Notes: generated by a model not told the origin, from the sequence alone. Counted from the stretch's first letter, positions 19,400 through 28,837 are shown. The stretch: DNA of 64,000 nt from Rhizobium aethiopicum (GCF_900094625.1 NZ_FMAJ01000006.1:327166-391165); one strand, 5' to 3'. Made by a program: numbers and translations.

Positions 19400-19755
19400 T
19401 AGAGCTTTTCCGGGTTAGATTGAAGCATTCTGCCGGAGCAGGTTTTCGTCAGGGCAAAGGCGATTGGCGACGGGCATACCCCCAGGTACGTCCGAGCCGA
19501 CCGCCTTTGATCCTGGCGGAAACCTGCCCGGCCCACCGGCCGCACCGCTTCGCCGTGGCGAAGCGACAATTGCGTCCGGCGCTTCTGAAGTCCTGCAGAT
19601 TTGCCTGGCAAATCTGCGGGAGGGTTGGCTGAAACAGGCCGGCTGATCGACCGGCCGGCTTGGCCGTAGAGCTTGGCTACGACGCGCGCCGGCCGGTCGA
19701 CCATCCGGCCTGTTTGAGCCAACAGAATGATTCAATCTGACCCGGAAAAGCTCTA
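19400..19755. repeat. 356-bp nested inverted-repeat (MITE-like) element
   Basis: The 33-bp ends (19400-19432 and 19723-19755) are inverted repeats matching at 31 of 33 positions and start TAGAGCTTTTCCGGG. Inside are further dyads: CGCTTCGCC-GT-GGCGAAGCG near 19550, GCAGATTTG-N5-CAAATCTGC near 19598-19620, and a long arm pair at about 19622-19657 and 19687-19722. No transposase is encoded. The right-hand TAG (minus strand) is the stop codon of the pirin gene. Confidence 0.75.
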
Positions 19756-20565
19756 AGAAGAATGCCGCCACATCCGGCGAAATTTCCTCCATTTCAGAAA
19801 GGCACGAACGACGATGGCCGGCGGTATCTTCCTGTGGTCGCCAACGGTCCCCTGCCTGGCGACCGGCGCGTCTGCATCGATGAGAAACGCGATTAACGTG
19901 GCTGGATCCTGGGCCTCAAGGTCGAGCCGGTCATCCGACAGGTGCAGTCCCTGCTCGCCTTCCATGAAACTTCGGCCATCAACGGCGATCGAGCCACTGA
20001 AGACATAGAAGTAGAGATCTCTGCCTTGTTTACGTGGGAATTCCGCCCGCGCGCCCGCCTCCAGCCGGATGTCGAAGATGTCGACGGCGCTACGGATATA
20101 AAACCGCGCGCCCTCCCCTTCCGGGCCGACCAGATGTCGCCAGAAATTTGCCGTGGCCGCAGGGATCAGGCCGTATTGGATCTTCGGCTCGAGACCGGCG
20201 GTGCGAGGGCGAACAAGGATCTGCAGCATGCGCAGCGGCGCATCGGAGGCGAGCGTCTCCTCGGAGTGCCAGAAGCCTGTTCCGGCATTCATCACCATCA
20301 GATGGTCGCGGTCGATCAGCAGTCGGCCGGTGGCCTTGTCGTCGTGACGCATCACGCCTTCGGGCACCCAGGAGACGATCTCGTCGTTTCTGTGCTCGTG
20401 CATCGCGATCAGCCGGCCGGGATCGAGAAGGGATTCGACGACCATCGCGAGAGGGCCGTGGCCGTGATCGGTCGGTTTCGGCTTCAACCATCCGGGCATA
20501 TTGACGTGCGCGACAAAACCTCCAGCATCCCGCACCACGAATGTTCGTTCGCCTTTGAGCAGCAT
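19753..20565 (-). CDS. Pirin-family cupin protein
   Basis: This is a bicupin pirin-like protein of 270 residues from ATG 20565, which has GGAGG 5 bp upstream; the longer frame to 20691 would overlap the divergent transporter gene. The metal site of pirin/quercetinase proteins is visible in MHEHRNDEIVSWVPEG (His pair) and AGTGFWHSE. Family members include quercetin dioxygenases and redox-dependent regulators; the role here is unassigned. Its TAG stop is the last triplet of the 356-bp palindromic element, suggesting the native C-terminus was altered by insertion. Confidence 0.8.
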   Translation of the reverse strand: MLLKGERTFVVRDAGGFVAHVNMPGWLKPKPTDHGHGPLAMVVESLLDPGRLIAMHEHRNDEIVSWVPEGVMRHDDKATGRLLIDRDHLMVMNAGTGFWHSEETLASDAPLRMLQILVRPRTAGLEPKIQYGLIPAATANFWRHLVGPEGEGARFYIRSAVDIFDIRLEAGARAEFPRKQGRDLYFYVFSGSIAVDGRSFMEGEQGLHLSDDRLDLEAQDPATLIAFLIDADAPVARQGTVGDHRKIPPAIVVRAFLKWRKFRRMWRHSS

Positions 20566-20683
20566 CGCGTCCTCCATGCCTGCCAGGCTGTGACGACACC
20601 ACGTCTTGCTGAAGATGCCGATGAATGGCCTTACTGGCAATTCGAAAACATCCGCCGCAATCGATTCGCCGACGGGATCTCCA

Positions 20684-21169
20684 ATGACCATCGACGCCGC
20701 ACGAAATCCGCATCCGATCTATTTTGCCGGCGCCTTTGCCACGGGTGGGCTCCTGACTTTCATGGTGCACCTCAATGGCGAGCTGGCACGTTATGGCAAT
20801 CCGCTGTTCTCCTCTTGGGCCGCTCACGGTACCGGCATCATCGCAGCCGTCATTCTTCTCCTGGTGATCCACCGGCGAGACACGCCAACGCGGGGCAACA
20901 CCCCCAAGGCGCCCTTATGGGCCTATTTCGGCGGAATATCCGGTGCGGCAACAGTCATTTTGACCTCGACTGCGGTCAATTCGCCGCTCGGCCTCTCCGG
21001 CACCTTGGCCCTGGGTTTGGCCGGCCAGGTTGTCTTCAGCGTCGCGGCCGATAGTTGGGGACTGTTCGGCCTGCCAAAGCGGCGTCCCGATACGCGAGAC
21101 ATCGTTGCGCTCGGCCTGGTCGTCGCCGGCGCGGCGCTCATCATACTCTTCGGGCGAGGTGCGGCGTGA
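20684..21169 (+). CDS. YdcZ/DUF606-type membrane protein, first half of a pair
   Basis: The protein is 161 residues from ATG 20684, with about five transmembrane segments in the five-helix DMT half-transporter pattern (DUF606, YdcZ). It is followed without a gap by a second, related five-helix protein whose GTG start overlaps its stop (GTGA), so both are probably made together and form an antiparallel heterodimer. Substrate unknown; the family is thought to export or import small metabolites. It is divergent from the pirin gene across 118 bp. Confidence 0.78.
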   Translation: MTIDAARNPHPIYFAGAFATGGLLTFMVHLNGELARYGNPLFSSWAAHGTGIIAAVILLLVIHRRDTPTRGNTPKAPLWAYFGGISGAATVILTSTAVNSPLGLSGTLALGLAGQVVFSVAADSWGLFGLPKRRPDTRDIVALGLVVAGAALIILFGRGAA

Positions 21170-21606
21170 CGGTGTTCGTTCTCCTCGCCTGCCTTGGCGG
21201 CGTGCTCGTCGGCCTCAGCCGTCAGCTCAATGGGCGTCTGAGCATCTCCACGACGCCGCTGACCGCATCCTTCTGGAATCACGCCGTAGGGTTCGCCGCA
21301 CTCACCTGCCTCGGCCTCTTCGTCGGAGGTCTGCTTCCTCAAGGCGCCGCCGACGCGCCCTGGTATGCCTATCTGGGCGGCCCCATCGGCGTTATCTTTG
21401 TGGCCGCCGGCAGTTGGGCAATTGCGCGAATCGGTGCGGTCAACTCGGCTCTCCTGATCATCGGCGGGCAGATGGTAACGGGGGTGGCGTTTGATTATCT
21501 CAGCGCAGTCCCGGCGTCTTTCTGGGCGAACGCCAGCGGAATTGTTCTCATCGTCGGCGGCATGATGATCAGTCGTGGACGGCGTAAGGTCGACCGTTCG
21601 CAATAG
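21166..21606 (+). CDS. YdcZ/DUF606-type membrane protein, second half of a pair
   Basis: This 146-residue, five-helix membrane protein starts at GTG 21166, which overlaps the upstream stop codon. It shares with its partner the pattern TASFWNHAVG...WAYLGG-like...GQMVTGVAFDYL. It is the complementary half of a split drug/metabolite transporter. Translational coupling argues for a 1:1 complex. It is convergent with the dienelactone hydrolase gene 61 bp downstream. Confidence 0.78.
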   Translation: MTVFVLLACLGGVLVGLSRQLNGRLSISTTPLTASFWNHAVGFAALTCLGLFVGGLLPQGAADAPWYAYLGGPIGVIFVAAGSWAIARIGAVNSALLIIGGQMVTGVAFDYLSAVPASFWANASGIVLIVGGMMISRGRRKVDRSQ

Positions 21607-21667
21607 CCGGGCACGACATTTGCCAGCAGGCGGGGATGGCTCCCCGCCGCCTCAAGCCACGGCATTT

Positions 21668-22555
21668 TCAGCCAAGATATTTCGTAAACCAGTCGACTGT
21701 TCGCTGCCAGGCGAGCTTCGCTGCCGCCTGGTCGTAGCGCGGCGTGGTGTCATTGTGAAAGCCGTGATTGACGTCGGGGTAGATATAGGCCTCGTAGGTT
21801 TTTCCCGCCGATTTCAGCGCGGCTTCATAGGCTGGCCAGCCTTCGTTGACGCCCTTGTCCAGCCCGGCATATTGGAGAAGCAACGGCGCCTTGATCTTCG
21901 GCACGTCTTCGGCGCGCGGCTGTCTGCCGTAGAACGACACGGCTGCGGCCAGTTCGGGATAGGCGACCGCCGCAGCGTTGGCGACGCCGCCGCCGTAGCA
22001 GAAGCCGATGATGCCGACCTTGCCGGTGGTGAGATCACTCTTCATCAGGAACTCGACAGCCGCGAAGAAGTCGTTCATCAGCTTTGCCGGATCGACCTTC
22101 TGCTGGAGCTCCCGCGCCTTTTCGTCATTGCCGGGGTAGCCGCCGACCGACGTCAGGCCATCCGGCGCCAAAGCGATGAAACCGGCCTTCGCCACACGCC
22201 GCGCCACATCCTCGATATAGGGGTTGAGGCCTCTATTCTCGTGAACGACGACCACGCCCGCGACCTTGCCGGCGGCCTTTGCGGGGCGCACGAGATAGCC
22301 GCGGACATCTCCGTTTCCGTTGGGAGAGGGATAGGTGATGTATTCGGCTGATATATCGGGATCGGTGGACTCGACCTGGGTGGCCAGCGCATAATCGGGG
22401 CTGAGCGACGCAAGAATGGCGGCTGCCGTGATGCCACCGACCGCAAATTTGGCGGCGCGGTCGAGAAACTCGCGCTTGGTGATTTTCCCATGCGCATAAT
22501 AATCGTAAAGCTCGAGAAGTTCCTGCGGGAAATCCTTGGCTGTCATACGGGTCAT
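21668..22555 (-). CDS. Dienelactone hydrolase-family protein (YghX-like)
   Basis: The 295-residue alpha/beta hydrolase has the dienelactone-hydrolase nucleophile elbow GFCYGGG (Cys186), the acid near LDKGVNEG and the histidine in NHGFHN. A hydrophobic stretch at residues 33-58 ([22 protein letters not shown]), preceded by basic residues, may be a signal or anchor; no twin-arginine is present. Similar YghX-type proteins carry the same N-terminal helical extension. It probably hydrolyses a lactone or ester; the substrate is unknown. It is divergent from the ABC/oxidoreductase operon. Confidence 0.85.
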   Translation of the reverse strand: MTRMTAKDFPQELLELYDYYAHGKITKREFLDRAAKFAVGGITAAAILASLSPDYALATQVESTDPDISAEYITYPSPNGNGDVRGYLVRPAKAAGKVAGVVVVHENRGLNPYIEDVARRVAKAGFIALAPDGLTSVGGYPGNDEKARELQQKVDPAKLMNDFFAAVEFLMKSDLTTGKVGIIGFCYGGGVANAAAVAYPELAAAVSFYGRQPRAEDVPKIKAPLLLQYAGLDKGVNEGWPAYEAALKSAGKTYEAYIYPDVNHGFHNDTTPRYDQAAAKLAWQRTVDWFTKYLG

Positions 22556-22765
22556 GATTGCTCCTCCTTGCCTCGGGTTTCCTCCATCCTACACACCCAA
22601 GCTCGCCCCCATTTTCAACATTTCGCGAGTTTTGCGTGAGCTTTCCTGCGCGACTGCCGTCGGCAGCGAATCAAGTCCGTCTTCGCGTTCCTGCTTCGCG
22701 GGTGCGGGCTTTGCATCGGGTGCTAGTTCCGGTTGCAGCGCTCAATCGGCGTTCCCCGCTGGCTT

Positions 22766-22782
22766 ATGAAAATCAATTTCAT
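22766..22782. promoter_or_regulatory. 17-bp palindrome, operator candidate
   Basis: ATGAAAATCAATTTCAT is symmetric except for one internal pair and lies 84 bp before the oxidoreductase start in the 310-bp divergent gap. RpiR-, LacI- and ROK-type regulators use TGAAA/TTTCA-like dyads, so it may control the sugar operon. The remainder of the gap shows an AT-rich leader before 22866. Confidence 0.4.
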
Positions 22783-22865
22783 ACTGGCGTGTTGCGGCCC
22801 GTTTTCTATTGACGCCTCTCGATTTTTGTCCCAACTTAAAGAAAATAAATTACTTAATTGGGAAC

Positions 22866-24032
22866 ATGATCGGCATGAAAGTAGGAATCATCGGGCTCGG
22901 ATTCCGGCTGGGTTATCTCGGCTATGTCTTCAAGGCGATCGACGACAGCTTCGACATCGTAGGCTATGTGGATCCGGAACCGGCCGGGCTTCCCGGATTG
23001 ACGGAAAAGGGAATTTCTGTCGGCAAGGCCTATGGTTCGCCGGAAGAGCTCCTCGCCTCCGAAAAGCTCGATCTGCTGATGATCGGCTCCCCCAATCACC
23101 TGCATCTCGATCATATCCGGCTCGGGCTCCAGGCTGGTCTCAAGGTCTTCTGCGAAAAGCCGATCGTCACGACCATCGCAGAGAGCATCGAGCTTGCGCA
23201 TCTGATGGCGAAGTTCGGCCATGAGCGGCTGATGGTCGGCCTCGTGCTGCGCTATTCTCCTCTTTATAAAGATCTGCGCGCCATCCAGGCCGAGGGCAAG
23301 CTCGGCCAGATCGTGTCGATCGAAGCTTCCGAACATATCGAGCCCTATCACGGCGCCTTCTTCATGCGCGACTGGCGCCGCTACGAGCGCTATTCGGGCA
23401 GCTTCATGCTGGAGAAATGCTGCCACGATCTCGACCTTTATAATGGCGTCGTCGGCGCGCGGCCCGAGCGCGTCGCCAGTTTCGGCGGCCGCAAGAGCTT
23501 TACTCCGGCCAACGATCCAGCGCGCGAGGGCATCAACGATCTCGAGCTTTTCCATCGCAAGCCGAGCGGCTGGATGGGATCGGACAAGGTCTTCGACAGC
23601 GATGCCGACATCATCGACTATCAGGTGGCGATCGTCGAATATGCCAATGGCGTCGGCATGAACTTCCACACCAATCTGAACGTACCCGACCAGTTCCGCC
23701 GTTTTGCCATCATGGGTTCGCGCGGCATGGCCGAAGGCGATTTCGTTCGCGGCTATCTCAACGTCCACGAACAGCTGACCGGCCAAAAAGTGGTCGAGAA
23801 CACATATGCCGCCACCGAACTCTCCCAGCATTACGGCGCCGACGAACAGATGGCGAGCGATCTGCTCGAAAGCGTGCGCACCGGGCTCGAGCTTCCCGTT
23901 TCCACCCTGAATGCGCTGGAAGCCGGCATTCTGGCGCTGGCAATGGACGAAGCAAGGATGAAGAAATCAGTCGTCGACCTGCGTCCCGTCTGGGACCGCT
24001 TCGACGAGGCCCTTCACGCCAGAGCGGCTTGA
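22866..24032 (+). CDS. Gfo/Idh/MocA-family NAD(P)-dependent oxidoreductase
   Basis: The protein has 388 residues from ATG 22866 (ATG 22875 is also possible). The N-terminal Rossmann fold starts VGIIGLGFRLGYLGYVF, and the family EKP motif (CEKPIVTT) follows near residue 99, with the lysine expected to serve in catalysis. The C-terminal domain has EKCCHDLDLYN, where the D-x-x-x-H-type substrate site normally lies. It probably oxidises the sugar or cyclitol delivered by the ABC importer encoded immediately downstream (13 bp). First gene of a five-gene operon; ligand unknown. Confidence 0.87.
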   Translation: MIGMKVGIIGLGFRLGYLGYVFKAIDDSFDIVGYVDPEPAGLPGLTEKGISVGKAYGSPEELLASEKLDLLMIGSPNHLHLDHIRLGLQAGLKVFCEKPIVTTIAESIELAHLMAKFGHERLMVGLVLRYSPLYKDLRAIQAEGKLGQIVSIEASEHIEPYHGAFFMRDWRRYERYSGSFMLEKCCHDLDLYNGVVGARPERVASFGGRKSFTPANDPAREGINDLELFHRKPSGWMGSDKVFDSDADIIDYQVAIVEYANGVGMNFHTNLNVPDQFRRFAIMGSRGMAEGDFVRGYLNVHEQLTGQKVVENTYAATELSQHYGADEQMASDLLESVRTGLELPVSTLNALEAGILALAMDEARMKKSVVDLRPVWDRFDEALHARAA

Positions 24033-24045
24033 GGAAGGCGGCAAG

Positions 24046-24930
24046 ATGAGTGTCCAAAGAAGCGCCTTCATCTTCGCCTGGATCCTCCTCCTTCCGGCCG
24101 TTCTGTATGTTCTCGCAATCGTCGCCTATCCGCTGGTCGATACGTTCATTCTCTCCTTCACCGATGCGTCGCTGAGAAAGACCACCAATTGGGTCGGCTG
24201 GGTCAATTACGACAAGATCTTCAATGAGCGCTTTGCCGAAGTCATCATTCGCACCTTCGTCTGGACCTTCTTCTCCGTCGCCCTGAAAATGCTGATCGGC
24301 ACCTTCGGCGCATGCATGCTGAATGCCGCCGTGCCCGGTCGCTCGCTGTTCCGGCTTTTGACCATGCCGCCATGGATCGTGCCGATGGCGATCGGCATTT
24401 TCATGTGGGGCTGGATGTATAATGGCCAGTTCGGGATGATATCGGGCCTGTTGCAACGCTTCGGCCTCGTCGACGGCCCGGTTGCATTCCTCGCCTATGG
24501 AAGTACCGCCTTCTGGGCGACGATCATCACCGACGTGTGGATCGGCGTGCCGCTGGTGACGATCTATTTCCTGGCGGCGATCCAGTCCATTCCGAAGGAT
24601 CTCTACGAAGCCGCCTGGACCGACGGCGCCGGCCGCTGGTATCGTTTCCGCCGCATCACCCTGCCGCTGATGGTGCCCGCCATCATCACCATGTCGATGC
24701 TGTCACTGATCGCCACCTTCAATTCGTTCGACATTATCTGGATCCTGACGCAGGGCGGGCCGAGCGGCGAGACGACGACGATGATCATCGACACCTATCA
24801 GACCGCGATCGGTTCGAAGAAATACGGGGAAGGTGCGGCGCGCGCCGTCTTGATCTGCATCTTCCTGTCGCTGTTTTGCTTCCTCTATTTCCGTGTCACC
24901 CGCCGCCTCAATCCGGAGAAGCGCGCATGA
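24046..24930 (+). CDS. ABC sugar permease, MalF type
   Basis: This 294-residue CUT1 permease has about six transmembrane helices and an EAA loop EAAWTDGAGRWYRFRRITLP around residue 185. It lies 13 bp after the oxidoreductase gene; its stop overlaps the next gene's ATG (ATGA), indicating translational coupling. It pairs with the MalG-like protein downstream to form the channel of a carbohydrate importer. Confidence 0.93.
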   Translation: MSVQRSAFIFAWILLLPAVLYVLAIVAYPLVDTFILSFTDASLRKTTNWVGWVNYDKIFNERFAEVIIRTFVWTFFSVALKMLIGTFGACMLNAAVPGRSLFRLLTMPPWIVPMAIGIFMWGWMYNGQFGMISGLLQRFGLVDGPVAFLAYGSTAFWATIITDVWIGVPLVTIYFLAAIQSIPKDLYEAAWTDGAGRWYRFRRITLPLMVPAIITMSMLSLIATFNSFDIIWILTQGGPSGETTTMIIDTYQTAIGSKKYGEGAARAVLICIFLSLFCFLYFRVTRRLNPEKRA

Positions 24931-25784
24931 GCAGCCCCGCCATGATCGACCGTTACCGCTGGTGGGAGATCATCTTGATCTATTGCGGCATCGCCGTGTT
25001 TCTCTTCTTCGTGCTGGCGCCGTTCTTCGAAGGTTTCCTGGTGTCGCTGAAACCGCTCAGCCAGCTCTTCTCCTCGCCCTACCGTTTCTGGCCGGAGAAC
25101 GGCTCGCTCGAAGCCTACCGGACGATGTGGATCAGTGTGCCGGGTTTTGCCCGCTATATCTTCAACTCGTTCTTCATCTCGACCGTCGTCACGCTGATCG
25201 TGCTCTGCCTCGTCATTCCGGCGGCTTACGCTTTCGCGAAGTTCGAATTCAAGGGCATGGGCATTCTGCTCGGCGCCTTCCTGACGGTGAACATGTTTTC
25301 CGGCGCGGTGCTCTTGATTCCGCTCTTCCGCTTGATGCGCAGCATGGGCGTCCTCAACACCTATCTCGCCATGATCGTGCCCGGCGTCGCCTTCCTGATC
25401 CCGTCGGCGATCTGGCTGCTGCGGACCTATATGATCCGTATTCCGCAGGAACTGAACGAAGCGGCCTATATGGATGGCGCCAGCCATTTCTACACGCTTC
25501 GCCGCGTCATCCTGCCCATTGCGATGCCGGGAATTATCGTCGTCGCCATCACCACCTTCATCGGCGCTTACGCCCAGCAATTCATCTTCGCGCTGACCTT
25601 CAACTCGAAGACCGAATACATGCCCCTGCCGGTCGGGCTCTTTGCTTACTTCGGCAAGCAGGAGGTCATCTGGAACGAACTGATGGCGGCCTCCTTCGTC
25701 GGCATCGCGCCGGCAATGGTCGTCATCTTTTTCCTTCAGCGTTATCTCGTCGGCGGTCTGACCGCCGGTGCGGTGAAACAATAA
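24927..25784 (+). CDS. ABC sugar permease, MalG type
   Basis: This 285-residue permease starts at ATG 24927 inside the previous stop codon; the open frame extends upstream, but that part is a shadow of the MalF gene. The EAA loop is EAAYMDGASHFYTLRRVILP near residue 180, and the C-terminus GGLTAGAVKQ is typical of the MalG half. About six helices. It is followed after 45 bp by the binding-protein gene. Confidence 0.93.
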   Translation: MSSPAMIDRYRWWEIILIYCGIAVFLFFVLAPFFEGFLVSLKPLSQLFSSPYRFWPENGSLEAYRTMWISVPGFARYIFNSFFISTVVTLIVLCLVIPAAYAFAKFEFKGMGILLGAFLTVNMFSGAVLLIPLFRLMRSMGVLNTYLAMIVPGVAFLIPSAIWLLRTYMIRIPQELNEAAYMDGASHFYTLRRVILPIAMPGIIVVAITTFIGAYAQQFIFALTFNSKTEYMPLPVGLFAYFGKQEVIWNELMAASFVGIAPAMVVIFFLQRYLVGGLTAGAVKQ

Positions 25785-25829
25785 GAGCAAAACGAGTGAA
25801 CAGCTAACAACCACAATGGGAGTCACGAC

Positions 25830-27062
25830 GTGAGCATAACAATCAAGACAGGCCTTATGGCGCTCGCCCTGCTCGGTTCGACGGCATTGACCGCGGTCAC
25901 TGCCCATGCGGCCGACAAGGAAATCAGCTGGATCTATTGCGGCGACACGATCGACCCGATCCACACCAAATACATCAAGCAGTGGGAAGAAAAGAACGCG
26001 GGCTGGAAGATCACGCCCGAAGTCGTCGGCTGGGCGCAGTGCCAGGACAAAGCAACGACGCTCGCCGCCGCCGGCACGCCTGTTGCAATGGCCTATGTCG
26101 GCTCGCGCACGCTCAAGGAATTCGCGCAGAACGACCTCATCGTTCCGGTACCGATGACGGACGATGAAAAGAAGAGCTACTATCCTAATATCGTCGACAC
26201 GGTAACCTTCGAGGGTAACCAGTGGGGCGTGCCGATCGCCTTCTCCACCAAGGCGCTCTACTGGAACAAGGACCTCTTCAAGCAGGCCGGCCTCGATCCC
26301 GAGAAGCCGCCGAAGACCTGGGCCGAAGAGATCGAGATGGCCAAGACCATCAAGGAAAAGACCGGCATTCCCGGCTTCGGTCTCGTCGCCAAGACTTTCG
26401 ACAACACGATGCACCAGTTCATGCATTGGGTTTACACCAACAACGGCAAGGTGATCGATGCCGAAGGCAACGTCACGCTCGACAGCCCGCAGATTCTCGC
26501 CGCGCTCAAGGCCTACAAGGATATCGTCCCCTACTCCGAGGAAGGCCCGACGGCCTATGAGCAGAACGAAGTCCGCGCCATCTTCCTGGACGGCAAGGTC
26601 GCCATGATTCAGGCCGGCTCGGGTGCGGCCGACCGTCTGAAGGCTACGAAGATCAGCTGGGGCATCACGACGCTGCCGCTCGGTCCCGACGCCAAAGGCC
26701 CCGGCACGCTGCTAATCACCGACAGCCTGGCGATCTTCAAGGGGTCGGGGGTCGAGGACAAGGCGACTGAGTTCGCCAAGTTCATCACCTCGCCGGAGGT
26801 TCAGTCGGAATATGAACTGCAGGGCGGCGCCGGCCTCACGCCGCTGCGTCCCTCCCCCAAGGTCGATGAGTTCGTCGCCAAGGATCCGCATTGGAAGCCT
26901 TTGATCGAAGGCATCAACTACGGCGGTCCTGAGCCACTCTTCACCGACTACAAGGGCTTCCAGAACTCGATGATCGAGATGATCCAGTCCGTCGTGACGG
27001 GCAAGGCCGAGCCGGAAGCCGCGCTGAAGAAGGCTGCCGGCGAAATCGAGGCCTTCAAGTAA
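25830..27062 (+). CDS. Periplasmic sugar-binding protein (extracellular family 1)
   Basis: This 410-residue binding protein starts at GTG 25830 after GGGAG. The Sec signal peptide (about residues 1-27) ends at an AHA-A cleavage site. The mature sequence shows the family 1 pattern, with a linker WGVPIAFSTKALYWNKDLF and PPKTWAEEIEMAK. It is the capture component for the two permeases upstream and the ATPase downstream. The ligand is likely a sugar or derivative that the operon's oxidoreductase then acts on. Confidence 0.92.
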   Translation: MSITIKTGLMALALLGSTALTAVTAHAADKEISWIYCGDTIDPIHTKYIKQWEEKNAGWKITPEVVGWAQCQDKATTLAAAGTPVAMAYVGSRTLKEFAQNDLIVPVPMTDDEKKSYYPNIVDTVTFEGNQWGVPIAFSTKALYWNKDLFKQAGLDPEKPPKTWAEEIEMAKTIKEKTGIPGFGLVAKTFDNTMHQFMHWVYTNNGKVIDAEGNVTLDSPQILAALKAYKDIVPYSEEGPTAYEQNEVRAIFLDGKVAMIQAGSGAADRLKATKISWGITTLPLGPDAKGPGTLLITDSLAIFKGSGVEDKATEFAKFITSPEVQSEYELQGGAGLTPLRPSPKVDEFVAKDPHWKPLIEGINYGGPEPLFTDYKGFQNSMIEMIQSVVTGKAEPEAALKKAAGEIEAFK

Positions 27063-27080
27063 GCCTGCTTCAACCGCCTT

Positions 27081-27109
27081 GGGATCGCGGAGCGACAATC
27101 CGCGATCCC
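27081..27109 (+). repeat. Stem-loop after the binding-protein gene
   Basis: GGGATCGCGGA and TCCGCGATCCC form a perfect 11-bp stem with a 7-base loop, 18 bp after the binding-protein stop and before the ATPase gene. Its position and lack of a T-run match mRNA-protecting hairpins in sugar ABC operons. Confidence 0.6.
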
Positions 27110-27156
27110 TCTCCTTATGATGAACGTGCGACGAAGGCCGCCGCGGAGACAGATTT

Positions 27157-28290
27157 TTGGGACAGCTTCTTCTCAACAAAGTCCAGAAGTTCTATGGCGA
27201 CTACGAAGTTCTGAAGGGCGTGCAGCTCGAGGTGGGGAATGGCGAGTTCGTCGTCTTCGTCGGCCCGTCCGGCTGCGGCAAGTCCACGCTCCTGCGCATG
27301 ATCGCCGGTCTCGACGCAACGACCGCGGGCGATATCGTCATCGACGGCATCAGGGTCAACGACCTGCCGCCGGTCAAGCGCGGCATCGCCATGGTGTTCC
27401 AGTCCTACGCGCTCTATCCGCATATGACGGTTTTCGAGAACATCGCCTTCCCGCTTCGCGTCGAGAAGATGGAGGAGGCAAAGCTCAAGGCCAAGGTCGA
27501 AAATGCCGCCCGCATCCTGCATCTCGAGCAGCGGCTGCAGCAGAAACCCGGCATGCTTTCCGGCGGTCAGCGCCAGCGCGTCGCGATCGGCCGCGCCATC
27601 GTGCGCGAACCGAAGATATTCCTGTTCGACGAACCGCTGTCCAACCTCGACGCGGCGCTGCGTGCCGACATGCGGATCGAGCTTGCCAAGCTGCACAGGG
27701 CGTTGAAGGCGACCATGATCTATGTGACGCACGACCAGGTCGAGGCCATGACGATGGCCGATCGCATCGTCGTGCTCGACGCCGGCAACATCTCGCAGAC
27801 CGGCGCGCCACTGGAGCTCTACCACAAACCGGCAAACAAGTTCGTCGCCGGCTTCATCGGCAATCCCAAGATGAATTTCCTGCCGGTAACCTGCAAGGGC
27901 GTCAGCGCCGCCGGCGTCGAGGTGGATTATCAAGGCCAGACAGCCCTCCTGCCGGTGACGCCGCGCGACGGCATATCAGGCAACACGCTGACGCTCGGCA
28001 TCCGCCCGGAGCATATTCAGCTGAACGGCGGCGATATCGTCTTTACCGTGACGCCGACGGTCATCGAGCGCCTCGGGGCCAACACGGTCGCTTACGCCTC
28101 GCTCAATGGCGAGGCCGAAAATTTCTGCGCCATGCTGCCCGGCAGCGTCGGCATTCGTGCGGACGCACCTGTATCGACCGGCATCAATGCCGCCGATTGC
28201 CACCTCTTCGACGAGGCAGGTGTTGCCTTCGAGCGGCGGGTGGAACTGACCGAAATCGATTTGAACGTGATCAACCCGACGGCGGCTTGA
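27157..28290 (+). CDS. ABC transporter ATP-binding protein, UgpC/MalK type
   Basis: This 377-residue ATPase starts at TTG 27157 with GGAGACAG upstream. Walker [11 protein letters not shown]-loop FQSYALYP, signature LSGGQRQR, Walker [15 protein letters not shown] and H-loop YVTHDQ are intact, with the C-terminal regulatory domain (LGIRPEH about residue 285). It is the last gene of the five-gene operon. A 5'-truncated, frameshifted copy of its middle section lies about 4 kb downstream at 31.8 kb. Confidence 0.95.
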   Translation: MGQLLLNKVQKFYGDYEVLKGVQLEVGNGEFVVFVGPSGCGKSTLLRMIAGLDATTAGDIVIDGIRVNDLPPVKRGIAMVFQSYALYPHMTVFENIAFPLRVEKMEEAKLKAKVENAARILHLEQRLQQKPGMLSGGQRQRVAIGRAIVREPKIFLFDEPLSNLDAALRADMRIELAKLHRALKATMIYVTHDQVEAMTMADRIVVLDAGNISQTGAPLELYHKPANKFVAGFIGNPKMNFLPVTCKGVSAAGVEVDYQGQTALLPVTPRDGISGNTLTLGIRPEHIQLNGGDIVFTVTPTVIERLGANTVAYASLNGEAENFCAMLPGSVGIRADAPVSTGINAADCHLFDEAGVAFERRVELTEIDLNVINPTAA

Positions 28291-28310
28291 ACCGACTGGC
28301 TCGTGCTAGG

Positions 28311-28330
28311 GATCGGGTCCTTGCCCGATC
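28311..28330. terminator. Weak bidirectional terminator hairpin
   Basis: GATCGGG and CCCGATC form a 7-bp stem around TCCTTG in the 43-bp space between the convergent ATPase and SRPBCC genes. No T-run is present on either side. Confidence 0.4.
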
Positions 28331-28333
28331 GGT

Positions 28334-28837
28334 CTACTCGCCCTTGCCGGATAGCAAGTCGTCGAGCTGTTTCAACTGCTCCGGCAATGCGGCCGCTGAG
28401 CCCTGCAGTGCTTCCTCAAGCGCCTCCTTGGACGCGTAGACCTCGTGGAAAACCAGAAGTGTCCTGCCGCCCTGGTCCTCGAAGGTCACGGTCGTGACCG
28501 CGCCCTCTTCGCCCTCGTCATTGGTCCAGACGATGCGCTCGTTCGGCACCACCTCGAGGTACTTGCCATAGAAGGCCATCGTGTCCGAACCGCCGGCGCC
28601 GAATTCCAGCCGATATTTGCCGCCGGTACGGACGTCCATATCGCACGATACGAGCGAAATTCCGGGTACTGATTTCGGCACCCACCAGCGCCGGAACAGC
28701 TCGGGCTGGCTCCACGCTCTGTAAACCGTGCTCGGCGGCGCATCGAATGTCCGCGTTACGACGAGTTCGCGATCCCCTTTGCGCTCGACCGACGTGCGGT
28801 TCTGCGCACCACCTGCACCGTCAACTTGCTCAGTCAT
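28334..28837 (-). CDS. SRPBCC (AHSA1-like) domain protein
   Basis: This 167-residue START-like protein of the activator-of-Hsp90-ATPase group has LVVTRTFDAPPSTVYRAWSQPELFRRWWVPKS at residues 25-56, the usual ligand-cavity entry, and MDVRTGGKYRLEF. Such proteins are very often paired with an ArsR repressor, as here: its start overlaps the ArsR stop by 8 bp. It probably binds a small hydrophobic ligand; no enzymatic role is known. Confidence 0.87.
   Translation of the reverse strand: MTEQVDGAGGAQNRTSVERKGDRELVVTRTFDAPPSTVYRAWSQPELFRRWWVPKSVPGISLVSCDMDVRTGGKYRLEFGAGGSDTMAFYGKYLEVVPNERIVWTNDEGEEGAVTTVTFEDQGGRTLLVFHEVYASKEALEEALQGSAAALPEQLKQLDDLLSGKGE

Noticed and set aside
24885..26426. 513-codon open frame on the minus strand
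   Set aside because: It is antisense to the MalG-type permease and binding-protein genes, which have clear motifs, signal peptide and ribosome sites. Its product is rich in D, R, H and E without domains, typical of a high-GC shadow.
27117..28439. 440-codon plus-strand frame over the ABC ATPase
   Set aside because: The frame beginning at 27157 carries all ABC motifs. This one has none.
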